DNA of 64,000 nt from Pacificoceanicola sp049341065 (GTDB lineage Bacteria > Pseudomonadota > Alphaproteobacteria > Rhodobacterales > Rhodobacteraceae). The notes beneath the pieces are model-generated. The model was not told the origin of the DNA and did no database searches. It was given only the letters and a program-made list of their open reading frames with translations. Position numbers and translations under genes: made by a program. The first letter of the stretch is position 1. Each line of letters opens with the position of its first letter. Where the stretch lies: positions 248,001-312,000 of the forward strand of contig NZ_JBMPIX010000005.1 in assembly GCF_049341065.1 (NCBI RefSeq), in the 5' to 3' direction. Of this stretch, positions 17,071 through 26,349 are shown piece by piece.

Positions 17071-17381
17071 CACAGGCAAGTCGAAACAAGAGATACTAGG
17101 ACCCAGAACGTTGGGTATGCTCACAACTCATCTTTCGTCAGTAGCAGGCAATTTAGCCACGTCGATGAATGTCTCCTAAATGAATCAGCTTGCTATACGT
17201 CGACGATCTAGCAATGACTAATGGGGCAGGGGCCGTTCCTAGAAGAGTTTCCAATTGTGCGAATTACAGGCGAATTTCGGCGTGCAAGGCCACATATCGA
17301 ATGACCACGGACACCTTTCAACCGGCCTTTCGGGGAGCACGAGGCTCCATTCAAGTAGCCTTTACCGATTTAGAAGCTCTG
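17071..17381. other. Non-coding spacer between parS and IS3 remnant
   Basis: About 310 bp without a supported gene. Short frames here have no ribosome sites and no recognisable product. Confidence 0.5.
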
Positions 17382-17867
17382 TGAGAGTGGCCCCAGAAAC
17401 TGGACAGTCGGCTAGGGTGTATCCCAGACCTTTGAATGGATACGAGAATGGCGAAGCCCCGGAACTTTACAGATCAGTTTGAGACCAAGGTTTCGTTGGA
17501 AGTGCTGCGTGGCGACATCACCTTCGTGCCAGTGCGGAACGGGTTCATTTACCTGGTCGCCATCATGGAATGGGCCACACGCAAGGTGCTGAGCTGGCGG
17601 CTCAGCACCACCATGCACGCGGACTTCTGCATGGACGCCCTGAACAAGGCCATCGCCAAACACGGCCCGCCTGGGATCATGAATGCGGATCAGGGCAAGC
17701 CAGTTCACGGGATCGGCGAGGATCACGACATTGACCGAAGCGGGTTTGCAAATCTCGATGGACGACGCATATTGGACTGCCTTGGCAGAGCAAAAGGCAG
17801 CATGAGACCTAAACAAGATACACCTTAGCGAAGCTGCAAATCTGTCCGAAAAGGTGGGACCAGTTCA
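17382..17867 (+). mobile_element. IS3-family element remnant with ends and target duplication
   Basis: A 486-bp element, far below the 1.2-1.3 kb of an intact IS3-type element. Left end TGAGAGTGGCCCCAG... (17382-17407) and right end (17842-17867, inverse TGAACTGGTCCCACC...) share the TGA start, the CCC block and the inner GGACAG. Both are directly flanked by the 3-bp repeat CTG (17379-17381 and 17868-17870), the duplication size of many IS3 members. The interior is a deletion derivative, so it cannot move by itself. Confidence 0.75.
17436..17828 (+). pseudogene. IS3-family transposase remnant (orfA start joined to orfB end)
   Basis: The frame starts like an IS3 OrfA (MAKPRNFTDQFETKVSLEV), then jumps into the OrfB integrase core: IYLVAIMEWATRKVLSWRL and HADFCMDALNKAIAKHGPP followed by NADQG. 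OrfA residues after about 27 and the first part of OrfB, including the first catalytic Asp, are missing. After NADQG the frame degrades and the DDE Glu region is absent. It is clearly non-functional. Confidence 0.82.
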
Positions 17868-17870
17868 CTG

Positions 17871-18432
17871 ACTACCGGAAAATTCGCAGGTTATTTTGTT
17901 GTTTGTGGTCCGGGAGAGAGCACACTAAATTCAAGGGCACCGTTCATTATCGGACATTAGATCCCATTCAGGGATTGAGCTGTCGTCGATCTGCAATCAT
18001 TAGCTGCACGGACCACGCGCCATGGGAATATGCCGGGCCATTTCAGGATGACAATCTCAATTTGACGGTCATCAAGGGGCAACGACCCATGGTTGTTGCA
18101 ACTGCAGATAAAACGCGAGCGGCCAAACAAAGTGCGGAACCATATGAAATCTAGGATGCGTTCACATTCGAATATGGAGCAATGTTTATGAGTGGGGCAG
18201 GGGGCGCTTCTCGATCCGAACCGTTGATTGTTCCCAGCCAGGCCAAAGTTTTATCAGGTCACCGGCACTAATCGCCGCCTGGTTGTGGTTGCGCGGGCGC
18301 CGTCCAAGCCAATCAAGCGGAATCTTTGCCGCGAACAAACAACAGCGTTGGCGCGCAAGCATTGGTCGACGGCAAAGACGTTTGTCACTCCCTATTGTGC
18401 ACGGTTGGGGCAGAAACGATCACTCTCGATGA
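17871..18432. other. Region without supported genes
   Basis: About 560 bp with lower GC than the neighbouring operons and only short, overlapping, unconvincing frames. It lies between the IS3 remnant and an unassigned open frame. I see no motif, RNA gene or repeat. Confidence 0.5.
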
Positions 18433-18558
18433 GGTGAATATACCTTCCCGCAGCGGATATTTCTCAACGCCATACGGCTTCTGGCCAAAGATCTGAGGAT
18501 TCATCCGGAATGCGCAGGAACGGACCTCACTCTCCAAGCACTGCTAACGGATGGCCGC

Positions 18559-19044
18559 TTGGGAATGTGGTTCGGGGCGTTACCTCTTGCCTCGGAAGTC
18601 AGATGTGATCTTTGCCGAGCTACAGAAAAGCCTCCGGCGTATTATGCCGCCTTCCGCGGCCTCCGATCCGAAGAGTGCAGCGAAGAGGGACCGCGCTCAT
18701 ACGCGGAGCTTAGGGGGGACGCGTCGCGCATATTTTCCTTCTTTGAGAGAGTTCGGCAAAGGAGGCCGTTCGTTCCGGCCGGAGAAAGGCTAGATGCTGA
18801 GATTTTCGGGTCCGATCTGATCCTTCCGATAGTGTCGATGAATACGGATCGCGCCCGCCCGGAAGTAAGTTTCCAGCCTCGAGTGTCCGCGTCACGGGCG
18901 AGTTTCGGCGTCCGGAGGTCGCTCGTCCATTCAGTGACGAATTACTCTCCTCTTGGATGGGACGGGCTGCAACGCGCTTTGGTTTGGAGGTGTCAAGCTC
19001 GTTTCATATCTCGTAGAGCAGGGGAGGGGAGGGCGCGCGAGTGA
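18559..19044 (+). CDS. Unassigned open frame between two IS remnants (possible decayed gene)
   Basis: The frame is open from 18433 to 19044 (about 204 codons), but the first possible start is a TTG at 18559, giving 161 residues. The upstream part, including RIFLNAIRLLAKDL, reads like protein, which hints at a gene whose 5' end was lost. I do not recognise the family. Its stop overlaps a GTG (GTGA) that opens a 50-codon frame (19041-19193) after a purine-rich stretch, resembling a coupled second gene cut short by a frameshift. Real coding status is uncertain. Confidence 0.25.
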   Translation: MGMWFGALPLASEVRCDLCRATEKPPAYYAAFRGLRSEECSEEGPRSYAELRGDASRIFSFFERVRQRRPFVPAGERLDAEIFGSDLILPIVSMNTDRARPEVSFQPRVSASRASFGVRRSLVHSVTNYSPLGWDGLQRALVWRCQARFISRRAGEGRARE

Positions 19045-19193
19045 ACCGAGCGGACACGAAATTTACAAAGAGCACGCAGATGCTTCAGCGTTGGGTCGAG
19101 CGCATCGTCTATGATGACGAGGGGCACGTGACTCTCGTGGAATGGGCAATACAAACGCTAAGGGCCCCGCTCCAAGACTTTTCGTACGATGGT

Positions 19194-19608
19194 GTGACTT
19201 GATTCTGGTTATCCTGAGCGATCCCTTTGGCGCAGCCCAGGTTCCAGTAGGGATAATGCCTGAGGCGGCCGCTCGGATGTTCAAGCGTTCAGCGCTGATC
19301 CCCTTGGGATCCATCAGGCGTGCGCAGTTGGTCAGTAAGGAAAAGATCCCAATCAATTCTGTAACAGGATGAAGCCAAAGATTGATCAAGAGACCAGACC
19401 AACGATGGACTGGGCGTTTCGGGGGCAACGGGACGGATATTGGGCGAATTCGACCATGAAACTAATACGATATGAACATGTGGCCGAGCATATCTTTATG
19501 TGTCCGATAAGGCAAACTTATTGGACATTGTGAAATCGCGCAAGTAACGGCGGTTTAGGGTAAAATTTGGGGATCAAAGCGCCGCAATGGAATGTGCTGC
19601 ATTCCAGG
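19194..19608. other. Region without supported genes
   Basis: 415 bp up to the left end of the IS6-type element. Frames exist on both strands (for example minus 19063-19428), but none has a recognisable product or ribosome site. Confidence 0.45.
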
Positions 19609-20340
19609 GGTGTTGTCACATTAACTCGCCCAGTCTGCAGGTTAGGATACTGATGGGGCATCAAGCGACGTTTGCCGCGGTTTCCCACGCCTCGAAAGCT
19701 TCGAGCCGATGGTAGCGTATGGTAAAAGCGGAACGACGGCGGGCTGGGGCGGAGAAGGTATTTCGGGTTGCGGACTGCATGGAGACGAAGCGTTGCAATC
19801 CACCAGGCGATCGGAAGCCTTGCATTACTCGCTCTCGTTTCCTGAAGGGCAGGTGGCTGTTCTCCGCTCGGTTGTTGAGCCCCTTGTGTGACCAATGATC
19901 AAGACCAGGCGCGACCTCGCGCTTGGCGGCGCCGTAGGATCGCAGTTTGTCCGTAATTATCCTTTTGGGAACGACGCCCCAGCGTTTCATCAGCTTGACC
20001 AAAAGCCGCTTCGCCGCGCGCTTGTCTCGTCTCGATTGCAGGATTTCCTCAAGAACAACGCCGTGTTGGTCGACGGCACGCCACAGCCAGTAAGATCGCG
20101 GGCCGAACTTGCCGGTCCAGCGCCGGATCGTCTCGTACGAAACGTCCACGCCACGTGCCAGCATCATCTCCTCGACCTCGCGCAGGCTCAAGTTGAACCG
20201 GACGTAGAGCCAGACAACATGAGCAATGATCTGGGGCGGAAACCGATGGCGTTTGTAGCTGATTATCTCTGTCTGCGTCGGCATCGCCTAAGACGAGATC
20301 AATGAATCAGCAACCTCAGGCCCGTTAATGTGACAACACC
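19609..20340 (-). mobile_element. IS6-family insertion sequence (defective)
   Basis: 732 bp bounded by a perfect 17-bp terminal inverted repeat GGTGTTGTCACATTAAC (19609-19625, inverse at 20324-20340). The single minus-strand gene is an IS6-type transposase lacking part of its catalytic core. The eight bases outside each end differ (attccagg and atttgaag), so there is no target duplication. This suggests a recombination or deletion junction rather than a simple insertion. It separates the decayed region from the catabolic region. Confidence 0.85.
19661..20284 (-). pseudogene. IS6-family transposase with in-frame core deletion
   Basis: 207 residues, versus about 235-240 for intact members. The N-terminal HTH region (RFNLSLREVEEMMLARGVD, YETIRRW) runs through KFGPRS directly into YWLWRAVDQHGVVLEE. 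About 30 residues that normally lie between these, including the first Asp of the DDE triad in the WHLDE-type motif, are absent. The second Asp (RIITDKLRSYGAA) and the Glu (NRAENSHLPFRKRER) remain. The frame is intact, but without the first Asp it should not catalyse transposition. Confidence 0.85.
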
Positions 20341-20356
20341 ATTTGAAGTCTTCGCG

Positions 20357-21427
20357 CTATTGCGGGCTGTTCTTGCGTTGTTCATAGGCGTCAATCATTC
20401 GGATGAACCATGGGATGTTTGGCATGAAAATAAAGATACGGGTGAGTTGAAAAGCCGTGACAAGGGCGAGGTCGATGCCAAGGTATTTGGCGGTCAGCGC
20501 CATTTCCGTGACGCCGCCAGGGGCCGCGCCCAGAACCAGCACCTCCCAGGGCTGGCCTGCCAGTGCTGCAATGGCCACCGCGATACCAGAGATGAGGCCC
20601 AGCAACATCAGCGTGCTGGTCATGATCGCGATCAACTGGCGTTTTTGATTGGCAAAGAGGTCGTGCCGGAAAGTGCTGCCCAGCCATGTGCCCAGTACGA
20701 TCTGGGCCAGCGACAGGATTTCGACCGGGAAGGCCGTCAGGTGAAGGCCAATGGCGCTGGCGGCTGCGGAAAAGGTCAGCGGCCCCAGGAAATACGGGTT
20801 GGACAGGCGCAGGCGTTTGAACAGCAGCGCGCCGGTAATGGCCAGCAGCGCGAGGAAGCCGTTGCCGATGGGATCGAACCCGCCGCCGCGTATCATGCCC
20901 GAGCGGTCGGGCCAGCCGTCCAGTGCGAAAACCGCAATCGGCACAAGGATCACCACCGCCGCGATGCGGGTTGTCTGTGCCAGGATGATCGGCGCCGGGT
21001 CGCAGCCGTGCCGTTCCGCCATGATGGCCGCTTCGACGGGGCTTGTCGGGAAAGTCGACAGGAAGGCCTGCGACAGGCGGATCCCTGTGGTGCGTGCAAC
21101 GATTATGGCGATCATCCCGGCGCAGGCCGCCGAGGCGAGCGCGGTTCCGATCATCACCGGGGCGAGGCTTAGCAGTGCTGCCAATGCGGCGGGTGTGAAG
21201 GCAAGTCCGACCTGTGCGGCGATGGTCATCTGGCCAAAGGGGCGCGTCTTGACCGGCACCGTGACCTTGAGCACCCCCGAGATCGAAAGCGCCGCCGACA
21301 AGACCAATGGTCCGATCATCCATGGCAGCGGAATGCCTATGCGGGCGAAAACCCAACCAGCGCAGGTCGCCGCAAGGTAAAGAATAGACAGGGAAAGCAA
21401 AGTCTTGATGCGCAAGGGCACGGGCAT
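20357..21427 (-). CDS. AbrB-family integral membrane protein (putative transporter)
   Basis: 356 residues from the ATG at 21427; the longer frame lacks a credible start. Nine or ten hydrophobic segments form two similar halves, as in the membrane AbrB (PF05145) family, often mis-named ammonia monooxygenase. GIPLPWMIGPLVLSAAL and FPTSPVEAAIMAERHGCD match the family. These proteins frequently sit beside TTT transporters and carboxylate catabolism genes, as here, but no transport substrate is proven. The stop lies 16 bp from the IS6 right end. Confidence 0.8.
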   Translation of the reverse strand: MPVPLRIKTLLSLSILYLAATCAGWVFARIGIPLPWMIGPLVLSAALSISGVLKVTVPVKTRPFGQMTIAAQVGLAFTPAALAALLSLAPVMIGTALASAACAGMIAIIVARTTGIRLSQAFLSTFPTSPVEAAIMAERHGCDPAPIILAQTTRIAAVVILVPIAVFALDGWPDRSGMIRGGGFDPIGNGFLALLAITGALLFKRLRLSNPYFLGPLTFSAAASAIGLHLTAFPVEILSLAQIVLGTWLGSTFRHDLFANQKRQLIAIMTSTLMLLGLISGIAVAIAALAGQPWEVLVLGAAPGGVTEMALTAKYLGIDLALVTAFQLTRIFIFMPNIPWFIRMIDAYEQRKNSPQ

Positions 21428-21510
21428 GTCCTGATGTTTCGCTGGATGGGTGTTCGGCAGTGCAGAGACGTCCGGCCCATGTCCATGTCGGTGGGCCGAC
21501 GGGCAGTGCG

Positions 21511-21912
21511 CTATTCTTTGGGGCGCAGGTTTTGCACGGGAATGGGTTTGCCGTCCGGGTCGAGGGCGACAAAGACGAAATTCGCCTCGGTCACTTTTTC
21601 GCTGAAGCGCGCCTCGCGCGGGCGGCGCCATGCATCGACGTGAATTGTCATCGAGGTCTTGCCGACCTTGGTCAGCGCTGCATACAGCGACACCTCGTCG
21701 CCAACCTTGACTGGGCGGTGAAAGATCATGCCGTCCACTGCGATCGTGGCGCTACGCGCGCCGGATGTATAGGTCGCGACCGTTCCGGCGGCGAGGTCCA
21801 TCTGACTCATCAGCCAACCGCCAAAGATGTCGCCTGCGGGGTTCGTATCGGCGGGCATGGCAATGGTGCGAATGGTTGGGTTGCCGCTCGGCGGTTGGTC
21901 TGTGCCAGCCAT
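21511..21912 (-). CDS. Acyl-CoA thioesterase (YciA-like hotdog fold)
   Basis: 133 residues from the ATG at 21912. NPAGDIFGGWLMSQMDLAAG is the hotdog signature with the catalytic Asp, and DGMIFHRPVKVGDEVSLYA the following strand pair, as in YciA/acyl-CoA hydrolases. It should hydrolyse acyl-CoA to free acid and CoA, relieving CoA trapping. It is divergent from the fused hydratase/dehydrogenase gene (185-bp gap) and upstream of the AbrB-family gene on the same strand. Confidence 0.88.
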   Translation of the reverse strand: MAGTDQPPSGNPTIRTIAMPADTNPAGDIFGGWLMSQMDLAAGTVATYTSGARSATIAVDGMIFHRPVKVGDEVSLYAALTKVGKTSMTIHVDAWRRPREARFSEKVTEANFVFVALDPDGKPIPVQNLRPKE

Positions 21913-22097
21913 GGTGCATTGTCCTTGTTCGGGGTCTGGACCCGCCGGGAGGACGCTCCTGACGGGACTGCATGCAGACATCATACTTGATCCTCGGCTG
22001 GTCTGAACCCAACCAATGGTTTGGTCACGGCATACCCGCTGCTCAGTATACACACGCAAACGCCAAGTTTCTGGCAATTGCGACGGAAGGGACACGC

Positions 22098-24050
22098 ATG
22101 GCTGATGTAATTGTCGAGATTAGGGATGGGCTTGGCTGGGTCACCATCGAAAACCCGCCAGTGAACGCCATCGGGCGCGCTGTGCGGCAGGGGCTTCTGG
22201 ACGCGGTGGCCAGGCTGCGCGACGCGGATGTGCATGCGGTGGTGCTGACCGGGGCCGGTCGTGCCTTTGTCGCCGGGGCAGATATTCGCGAACTGGGGCA
22301 GACCCCTGTCGCGCCCTATCTGCCTGACGTTCTGGCCGCGATTGCAGAGGCACCGGTGCCGTGGATCGCGGCGATCAATGGGCTGGCGCTTGGCGGTGGG
22401 CTTGAAGTGGCTATGGCCTGTCATGCCAGAATCGCTGCGGCTTCGGGCAAGCTGGGCCTGCCAGAGGTCAATATCGGGATCATTCCCGGTTCTGGCGGCA
22501 CGGTTCGCCTGCCACGTCTGGTGCCCATGGCCACAGCGATCAAGCTGGTGACCGGCGGCAAGCCCATCGGCGCGCGAGAGGCGCTGGAGGCGGGGTTGGT
22601 TGATCGTCTGGCACAGGGTGACTTGCAGGCCGAGGCAGCTGCAATGGCGCAGGATTTGGCGGCGGCGGGTCGTCCCAAGCCTGCGTTGGACCGTGACTTG
22701 GTTGCGGGCGATGCCATCGACTGGGATGCACAAGAGGTGCTGCTGCGCAAACGCAGCCGGGGCGCCGCGGCGCCGCTCGAGGCGCTGGCGTCGCTGAAAT
22801 GCGCGGCAAACGAGCCTGTCGAAGTGGCGCTGACGGGTGAACGGGAGCGGTTCCTGCGGCTCGCGGCCTCGGACGAGGCGGCGGCGCTGCGGCATGTGTT
22901 CTTTGCGGAACGCAGCGCGGGTCAGGCTCTGAATCAGGCAGATGCAGACCCGGCCGACCTGTCGCGCGTGGGCGTGATCGGCGGCGGCACGATGGGGGCG
23001 GGGATCGCCACGGCCTTGCTGCTTGCTGGCTCAAAGGTGTGTCTGATCGAACGCGATGATACGGCGGCTGAGACCGCCAGGACCCGCGTGGCCGACACCA
23101 TCGCCGCCAGCGTCAAACGTGGTGCTGTCTCTGCCAGCAAGGGCGAGGCCGCGCTGGCCCGCCTGAGCACTGATACTGATTATGCGGCATTGCGAGACTG
23201 CCCGCTGGTGATCGAGGCCGTCTTCGAGGACATGGGCGTCAAACGCGAGGTCTTTGACATGCTGGACGCGGTGATGCCCGCGGAGGCGATCCTGGCCACC
23301 AACACCTCTTACCTCGACGTGAACGTGCTGGCGGCGGCGACGAACGACCCCGCGCGCATTCTGGGCCTGCATTTCTTTTCACCTGCTCATGTGATGAAGT
23401 TGCTTGAGGTGGTTCGGGGCGAGGCTACCGGCGCGCGGGCGCTTGCGACGGGCGGGGCACTGTCCAAGCTCTTGCGCAAAATTCCGGTCGTGGCCGGGGT
23501 CTGCGACGGCTTTATCGGCAACCGAATCATGGCCGCCTACCGGCTCGATTGCGAATTCATGCTCGAAGAGGGCGCTCTGCCGCATCAGATCGACGCGGCG
23601 ATGCAGGCCTTTGGCTTTGCCATGGGGATCTATGCCGTTCAGGACATGAGCGGCCTCGATATCGCATGGGCGCAGCGCAAAGCGCGGGCGTCGCATCGCG
23701 ATCCGTCCAAACGCTATGCCCACATCGCGGACCGTCTGTGCGAGGCCGGGCGGTTGGGGCGCAAGACTGGCAAAGGCTGGTACGACTATGCGTCAGGCAA
23801 GGCCGAGACCGACCCGGAGGTCACACGGATCATCGAAGAGGAATGCGCAAGAGCGGGCCGTACCCGCAAGGCGTTCACCGAGGCGGAGATCATCACGCGC
23901 ATCCTGACCACCATGCAGCGTGAAGGGCAAGCCGTGCTTGATGAAGGGATCGCCGAGGGGCCGGATGACATCGATGTCGTGATGATCACGGGCTACGGGT
24001 TCCCGCGCCACAAGGGTGGTCCGATGTACATGGCGCGGACCGCCGACTGA
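22098..24050 (+). CDS. Bifunctional enoyl-CoA hydratase / 3-hydroxyacyl-CoA dehydrogenase
   Basis: 650 residues from the ATG at 22098 with GGAAGGGA upstream; the longer frame overlaps the promoter. The N-terminal crotonase domain (1-270) retains both catalytic glutamates (GGGLEVAMA and LPEVNIGIIPGSGG) and the oxyanion loop GRAFVAGADIREL. The NAD-binding domain begins at VGVIGGGTMGAGIA (about 296), with FFSPAHVMKLLEVV carrying the catalytic His and CDGFIGNRIM near the end. It catalyses two consecutive beta-oxidation steps (FadB/FadJ type). It heads the plus-strand region with TctBAC and the thiolase, so it probably serves that acid pathway. Confidence 0.92.
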   Translation: MADVIVEIRDGLGWVTIENPPVNAIGRAVRQGLLDAVARLRDADVHAVVLTGAGRAFVAGADIRELGQTPVAPYLPDVLAAIAEAPVPWIAAINGLALGGGLEVAMACHARIAAASGKLGLPEVNIGIIPGSGGTVRLPRLVPMATAIKLVTGGKPIGAREALEAGLVDRLAQGDLQAEAAAMAQDLAAAGRPKPALDRDLVAGDAIDWDAQEVLLRKRSRGAAAPLEALASLKCAANEPVEVALTGERERFLRLAASDEAAALRHVFFAERSAGQALNQADADPADLSRVGVIGGGTMGAGIATALLLAGSKVCLIERDDTAAETARTRVADTIAASVKRGAVSASKGEAALARLSTDTDYAALRDCPLVIEAVFEDMGVKREVFDMLDAVMPAEAILATNTSYLDVNVLAAATNDPARILGLHFFSPAHVMKLLEVVRGEATGARALATGGALSKLLRKIPVVAGVCDGFIGNRIMAAYRLDCEFMLEEGALPHQIDAAMQAFGFAMGIYAVQDMSGLDIAWAQRKARASHRDPSKRYAHIADRLCEAGRLGRKTGKGWYDYASGKAETDPEVTRIIEEECARAGRTRKAFTEAEIITRILTTMQREGQAVLDEGIAEGPDDIDVVMITGYGFPRHKGGPMYMARTAD

Positions 24051-24135
24051 CCCTTGCCGCTCCCGGATTTCGGACGCTTCCGGTGCGCGTTGCTCGTCCG
24101 TGACCAATCCCAAGTGCCGACAAGGCAAACAAATA

Positions 24136-24146
24136 CTCAGTTCACG
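24136..24146 (+). repeat. Shared 11-mer upstream of tctB (copy 1)
   Basis: CTCAGTTCACG occurs 89 bp before the tctB start and again at 26265-26275, 85 bp before the tctC start, with ACAAA just upstream in both. The matching position suggests a common regulatory element for the two parts of the transporter. Confidence 0.35.
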
Positions 24147-24224
24147 GGACGGCCCCAGATTTGGGACACTGACACTCAGGAGATGTGCCAATGCTCGAAG
24201 CGGGCGTCGGCGAGGGAGGCAAAC

Positions 24225-24725
24225 ATGGAAGACTACAAGAAAGCACTTGGCTGGCGATTGCGCTGGTACGTCGTGCGAGGATCGCTGCCGGTGCTGGATC
24301 TCGTGGGTTGTGCGGCGCTGCTGGCCGTGTTTTGGCAATATTACACGCAGGCATCCGCCCTGCCGCCGCCGTTCAACAAAGTCGATATCGGCGCGGGCGG
24401 CTTTCCTACCCTGCTGGCTATGGCAACGCTGATCGGCATTGGTGCCGTGGCCGCTGCTGCCGTCATACGCCTTCTCGATCCGGTGCCGGTGGCCTGGGTT
24501 TCGATCCGGCGGCCGCTGTTCGTGTTGGCGACGATTGGGCTGCTGATCCTCCAGTCGATCTATTTCGAGACTCTGGGCACCCTACCGAGCGTGTTGATCT
24601 TTTCCATCCTGACGATGCTGGCCTGCGGTGAACGCCGCCCGCTGCACCTGATCGGTGTGCCGCTCGCCCTTGGAGCGTTCATCTTCGTCGTTTTCAACCT
24701 GGCGCTCGACGTCAACCTGCCGTGA
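24225..24725 (+). CDS. tctB: TTT transporter small membrane subunit TctB
   Basis: 166 residues from the ATG at 24225 after GGGAGG. Four hydrophobic segments and the usual size match TctB of tripartite tricarboxylate transporters. The N-terminus is cytoplasmic and basic. With TctA it forms the sodium-dependent permease that takes ligand from TctC. Stop and the tctA start are 9 bp apart. Confidence 0.85.
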   Translation: MEDYKKALGWRLRWYVVRGSLPVLDLVGCAALLAVFWQYYTQASALPPPFNKVDIGAGGFPTLLAMATLIGIGAVAAAAVIRLLDPVPVAWVSIRRPLFVLATIGLLILQSIYFETLGTLPSVLIFSILTMLACGERRPLHLIGVPLALGAFIFVVFNLALDVNLP

Positions 24726-24734
24726 GGAACAAAC

Positions 24735-26231
24735 ATGCTTGAGAGCTTAGCAATCGGTTTTTCCGCGTTCGGCGACCCCATGGTCTGGTTCGCCCTCGTG
24801 TTCGGCGCGTTGGCTGGCTACCTGATCGGGGCCATTCCAGGCCTTGGCCCCAGCCTCGGCGTCGCGCTGCTGATCCCCTTCACCTATGGCGTGGACCCGG
24901 TGGTTTCCATCGTGGGTCTGGTCGCGCTCTATGCGGCGGCGGAATATGGCGGCGCGATCACCGCGATCCTGATCAACTCGCCCGGCACGGCGGCAGCGGT
25001 GGCCACCTCCTGGGACGGCTACCCGCTGACCCAACAGGGCCGCACCGGCGAGGCGCTGACCGTCTCGATCCTGTCGTCGGGTGCGGGCATCTTCATAGCG
25101 ACGCTTTTGCTGATCATCACAGCAGTTCCGCTGTCAGAATTCGCGCTGCGCTTTGGACCCGGTGAATATTTCGCCTTGGCGCTTGTCGGGCTGAGCCTTG
25201 TGGCGGGTTTGTCGGAAGGATCCCCGCTGAAAGGCACTGTGGCCATGGGGATCGGCCTTGCGCTGGCCACCATCGGGCTGGACGTGCAGACCGGTACGCC
25301 GCGCTTTACCATGGGCAACCCCGAGTTCTTCGAAGGTCTGCCGTTGGTGCCCGTTCTGCTGGGCCTTTACGCCCTGTCCGAAGTTCTTTTCATGATCGAG
25401 GACGGCCCGTCGGAAAAGCTGAAAAGCACGCCCATCGGTGGCCTTCTGGCGCTGCCGGTCAAGTCCATCCTCGGGTTGAAAACCGCAATCCTGCGCAGTT
25501 CGGTTCTGGGCTATGCCATCGGCGTGATCCCCGGCGCGGGGGCCTCCATTGCGTCCTTTGTGTCTTATGCCGTGTCCAAGCGCATGTCGAAGACGCCCGA
25601 GAAATTCGGCAAAGGGGCGTTGGAAGGGGTGGCCTCGTCCGAGGCAGCCAACAACTCGGCCGTGGCCGGCGCTCTGGCCCCGCTGCTGGCGCTTGGCATT
25701 CCCGGTTCGCCAACCACGGCGATCATGATCGGGGCGCTGATGGTGCAGGGCATCCAGCCGGGACCGCTTCTTTTCACCAAATCGCCCGAGATTCCCTACA
25801 CCGTTTTTGCCTCGCTTTGGGTCGGTGTGCCGGTGATGGTGCTGATCGGCCTGGCCGGGGCACGGATCTGGGCCAAGGTCGCGAATATCCCGCGCCCGGC
25901 GATTGCCGCGATTGTTGCCGGCATCTGTTATGTCGGTGCCTATGCGTCGCACACCACGATGTTCCCGGTGCATGTGATGACGGTCTTCGGCGTGCTGGGC
26001 TACATCCTGCGCAAGCTGGAAATCCCGCTGGCTCCGATCATCCTCGCGCTGGTGCTGGGCGAGATGATGGAAACCAACTTCCGCCGCGCACTGATCTCGA
26101 ACAAGGGCGAATGGGACATTTTCTACACCTCGCCGATGACCATGATCCTGATCACGATCGCCGTTCTCGCCTTTGTCCTGTCCGGCGTGTCGCAACTCCG
26201 CGCCCGTCGCGCCAAAGCGCAGGCGCTTTGA
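24735..26231 (+). CDS. tctA: TTT transporter large membrane subunit TctA
   Basis: 498 residues with about twelve membrane segments. Signature stretches include GYLIGAIPGLGPSLGVALLI near the N-terminus, EYGGAITAILINSPGTAAAV, and the second-half repeat GVIPGAGASIASFVSYAV with ALGIPGSPTTAIMIGALM. It is the transport subunit for a di- or tricarboxylate. No other tctAB pair is in the window, so the two orphan TctC receptors may share it. Confidence 0.93.
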   Translation: MLESLAIGFSAFGDPMVWFALVFGALAGYLIGAIPGLGPSLGVALLIPFTYGVDPVVSIVGLVALYAAAEYGGAITAILINSPGTAAAVATSWDGYPLTQQGRTGEALTVSILSSGAGIFIATLLLIITAVPLSEFALRFGPGEYFALALVGLSLVAGLSEGSPLKGTVAMGIGLALATIGLDVQTGTPRFTMGNPEFFEGLPLVPVLLGLYALSEVLFMIEDGPSEKLKSTPIGGLLALPVKSILGLKTAILRSSVLGYAIGVIPGAGASIASFVSYAVSKRMSKTPEKFGKGALEGVASSEAANNSAVAGALAPLLALGIPGSPTTAIMIGALMVQGIQPGPLLFTKSPEIPYTVFASLWVGVPVMVLIGLAGARIWAKVANIPRPAIAAIVAGICYVGAYASHTTMFPVHVMTVFGVLGYILRKLEIPLAPIILALVLGEMMETNFRRALISNKGEWDIFYTSPMTMILITIAVLAFVLSGVSQLRARRAKAQAL

Positions 26232-26264
26232 CCAAGATTTCAGTCCCCGTTGCCTGACAAACGC

Positions 26265-26275
26265 TCAGTTCACGC
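26265..26275 (+). repeat. Shared 11-mer upstream of tctC (copy 2)
   Basis: Second copy of CTCAGTTCACG, in the 118-bp gap between tctA and tctC. Its presence suggests that tctC has its own control point rather than only read-through from tctA. Confidence 0.35.
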
Positions 26276-26349
26276 GAGGGGCGGGAAGATCGAAACTGTC
26301 AAAAGGCGGCAACGCCAAAAGGTACACGACTGCTATGGGAGGAAAACGA

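Noticed and set aside
19063..19428. 121-codon minus-strand frame between the IS remnants
   Set aside because: No ribosome site, no family, and overlapped by an equally plausible plus-strand frame.
20330..21172. 280-codon plus-strand open frame
   Set aside because: Antisense to the AbrB-family membrane protein; low-complexity Gly/Arg/His composition.
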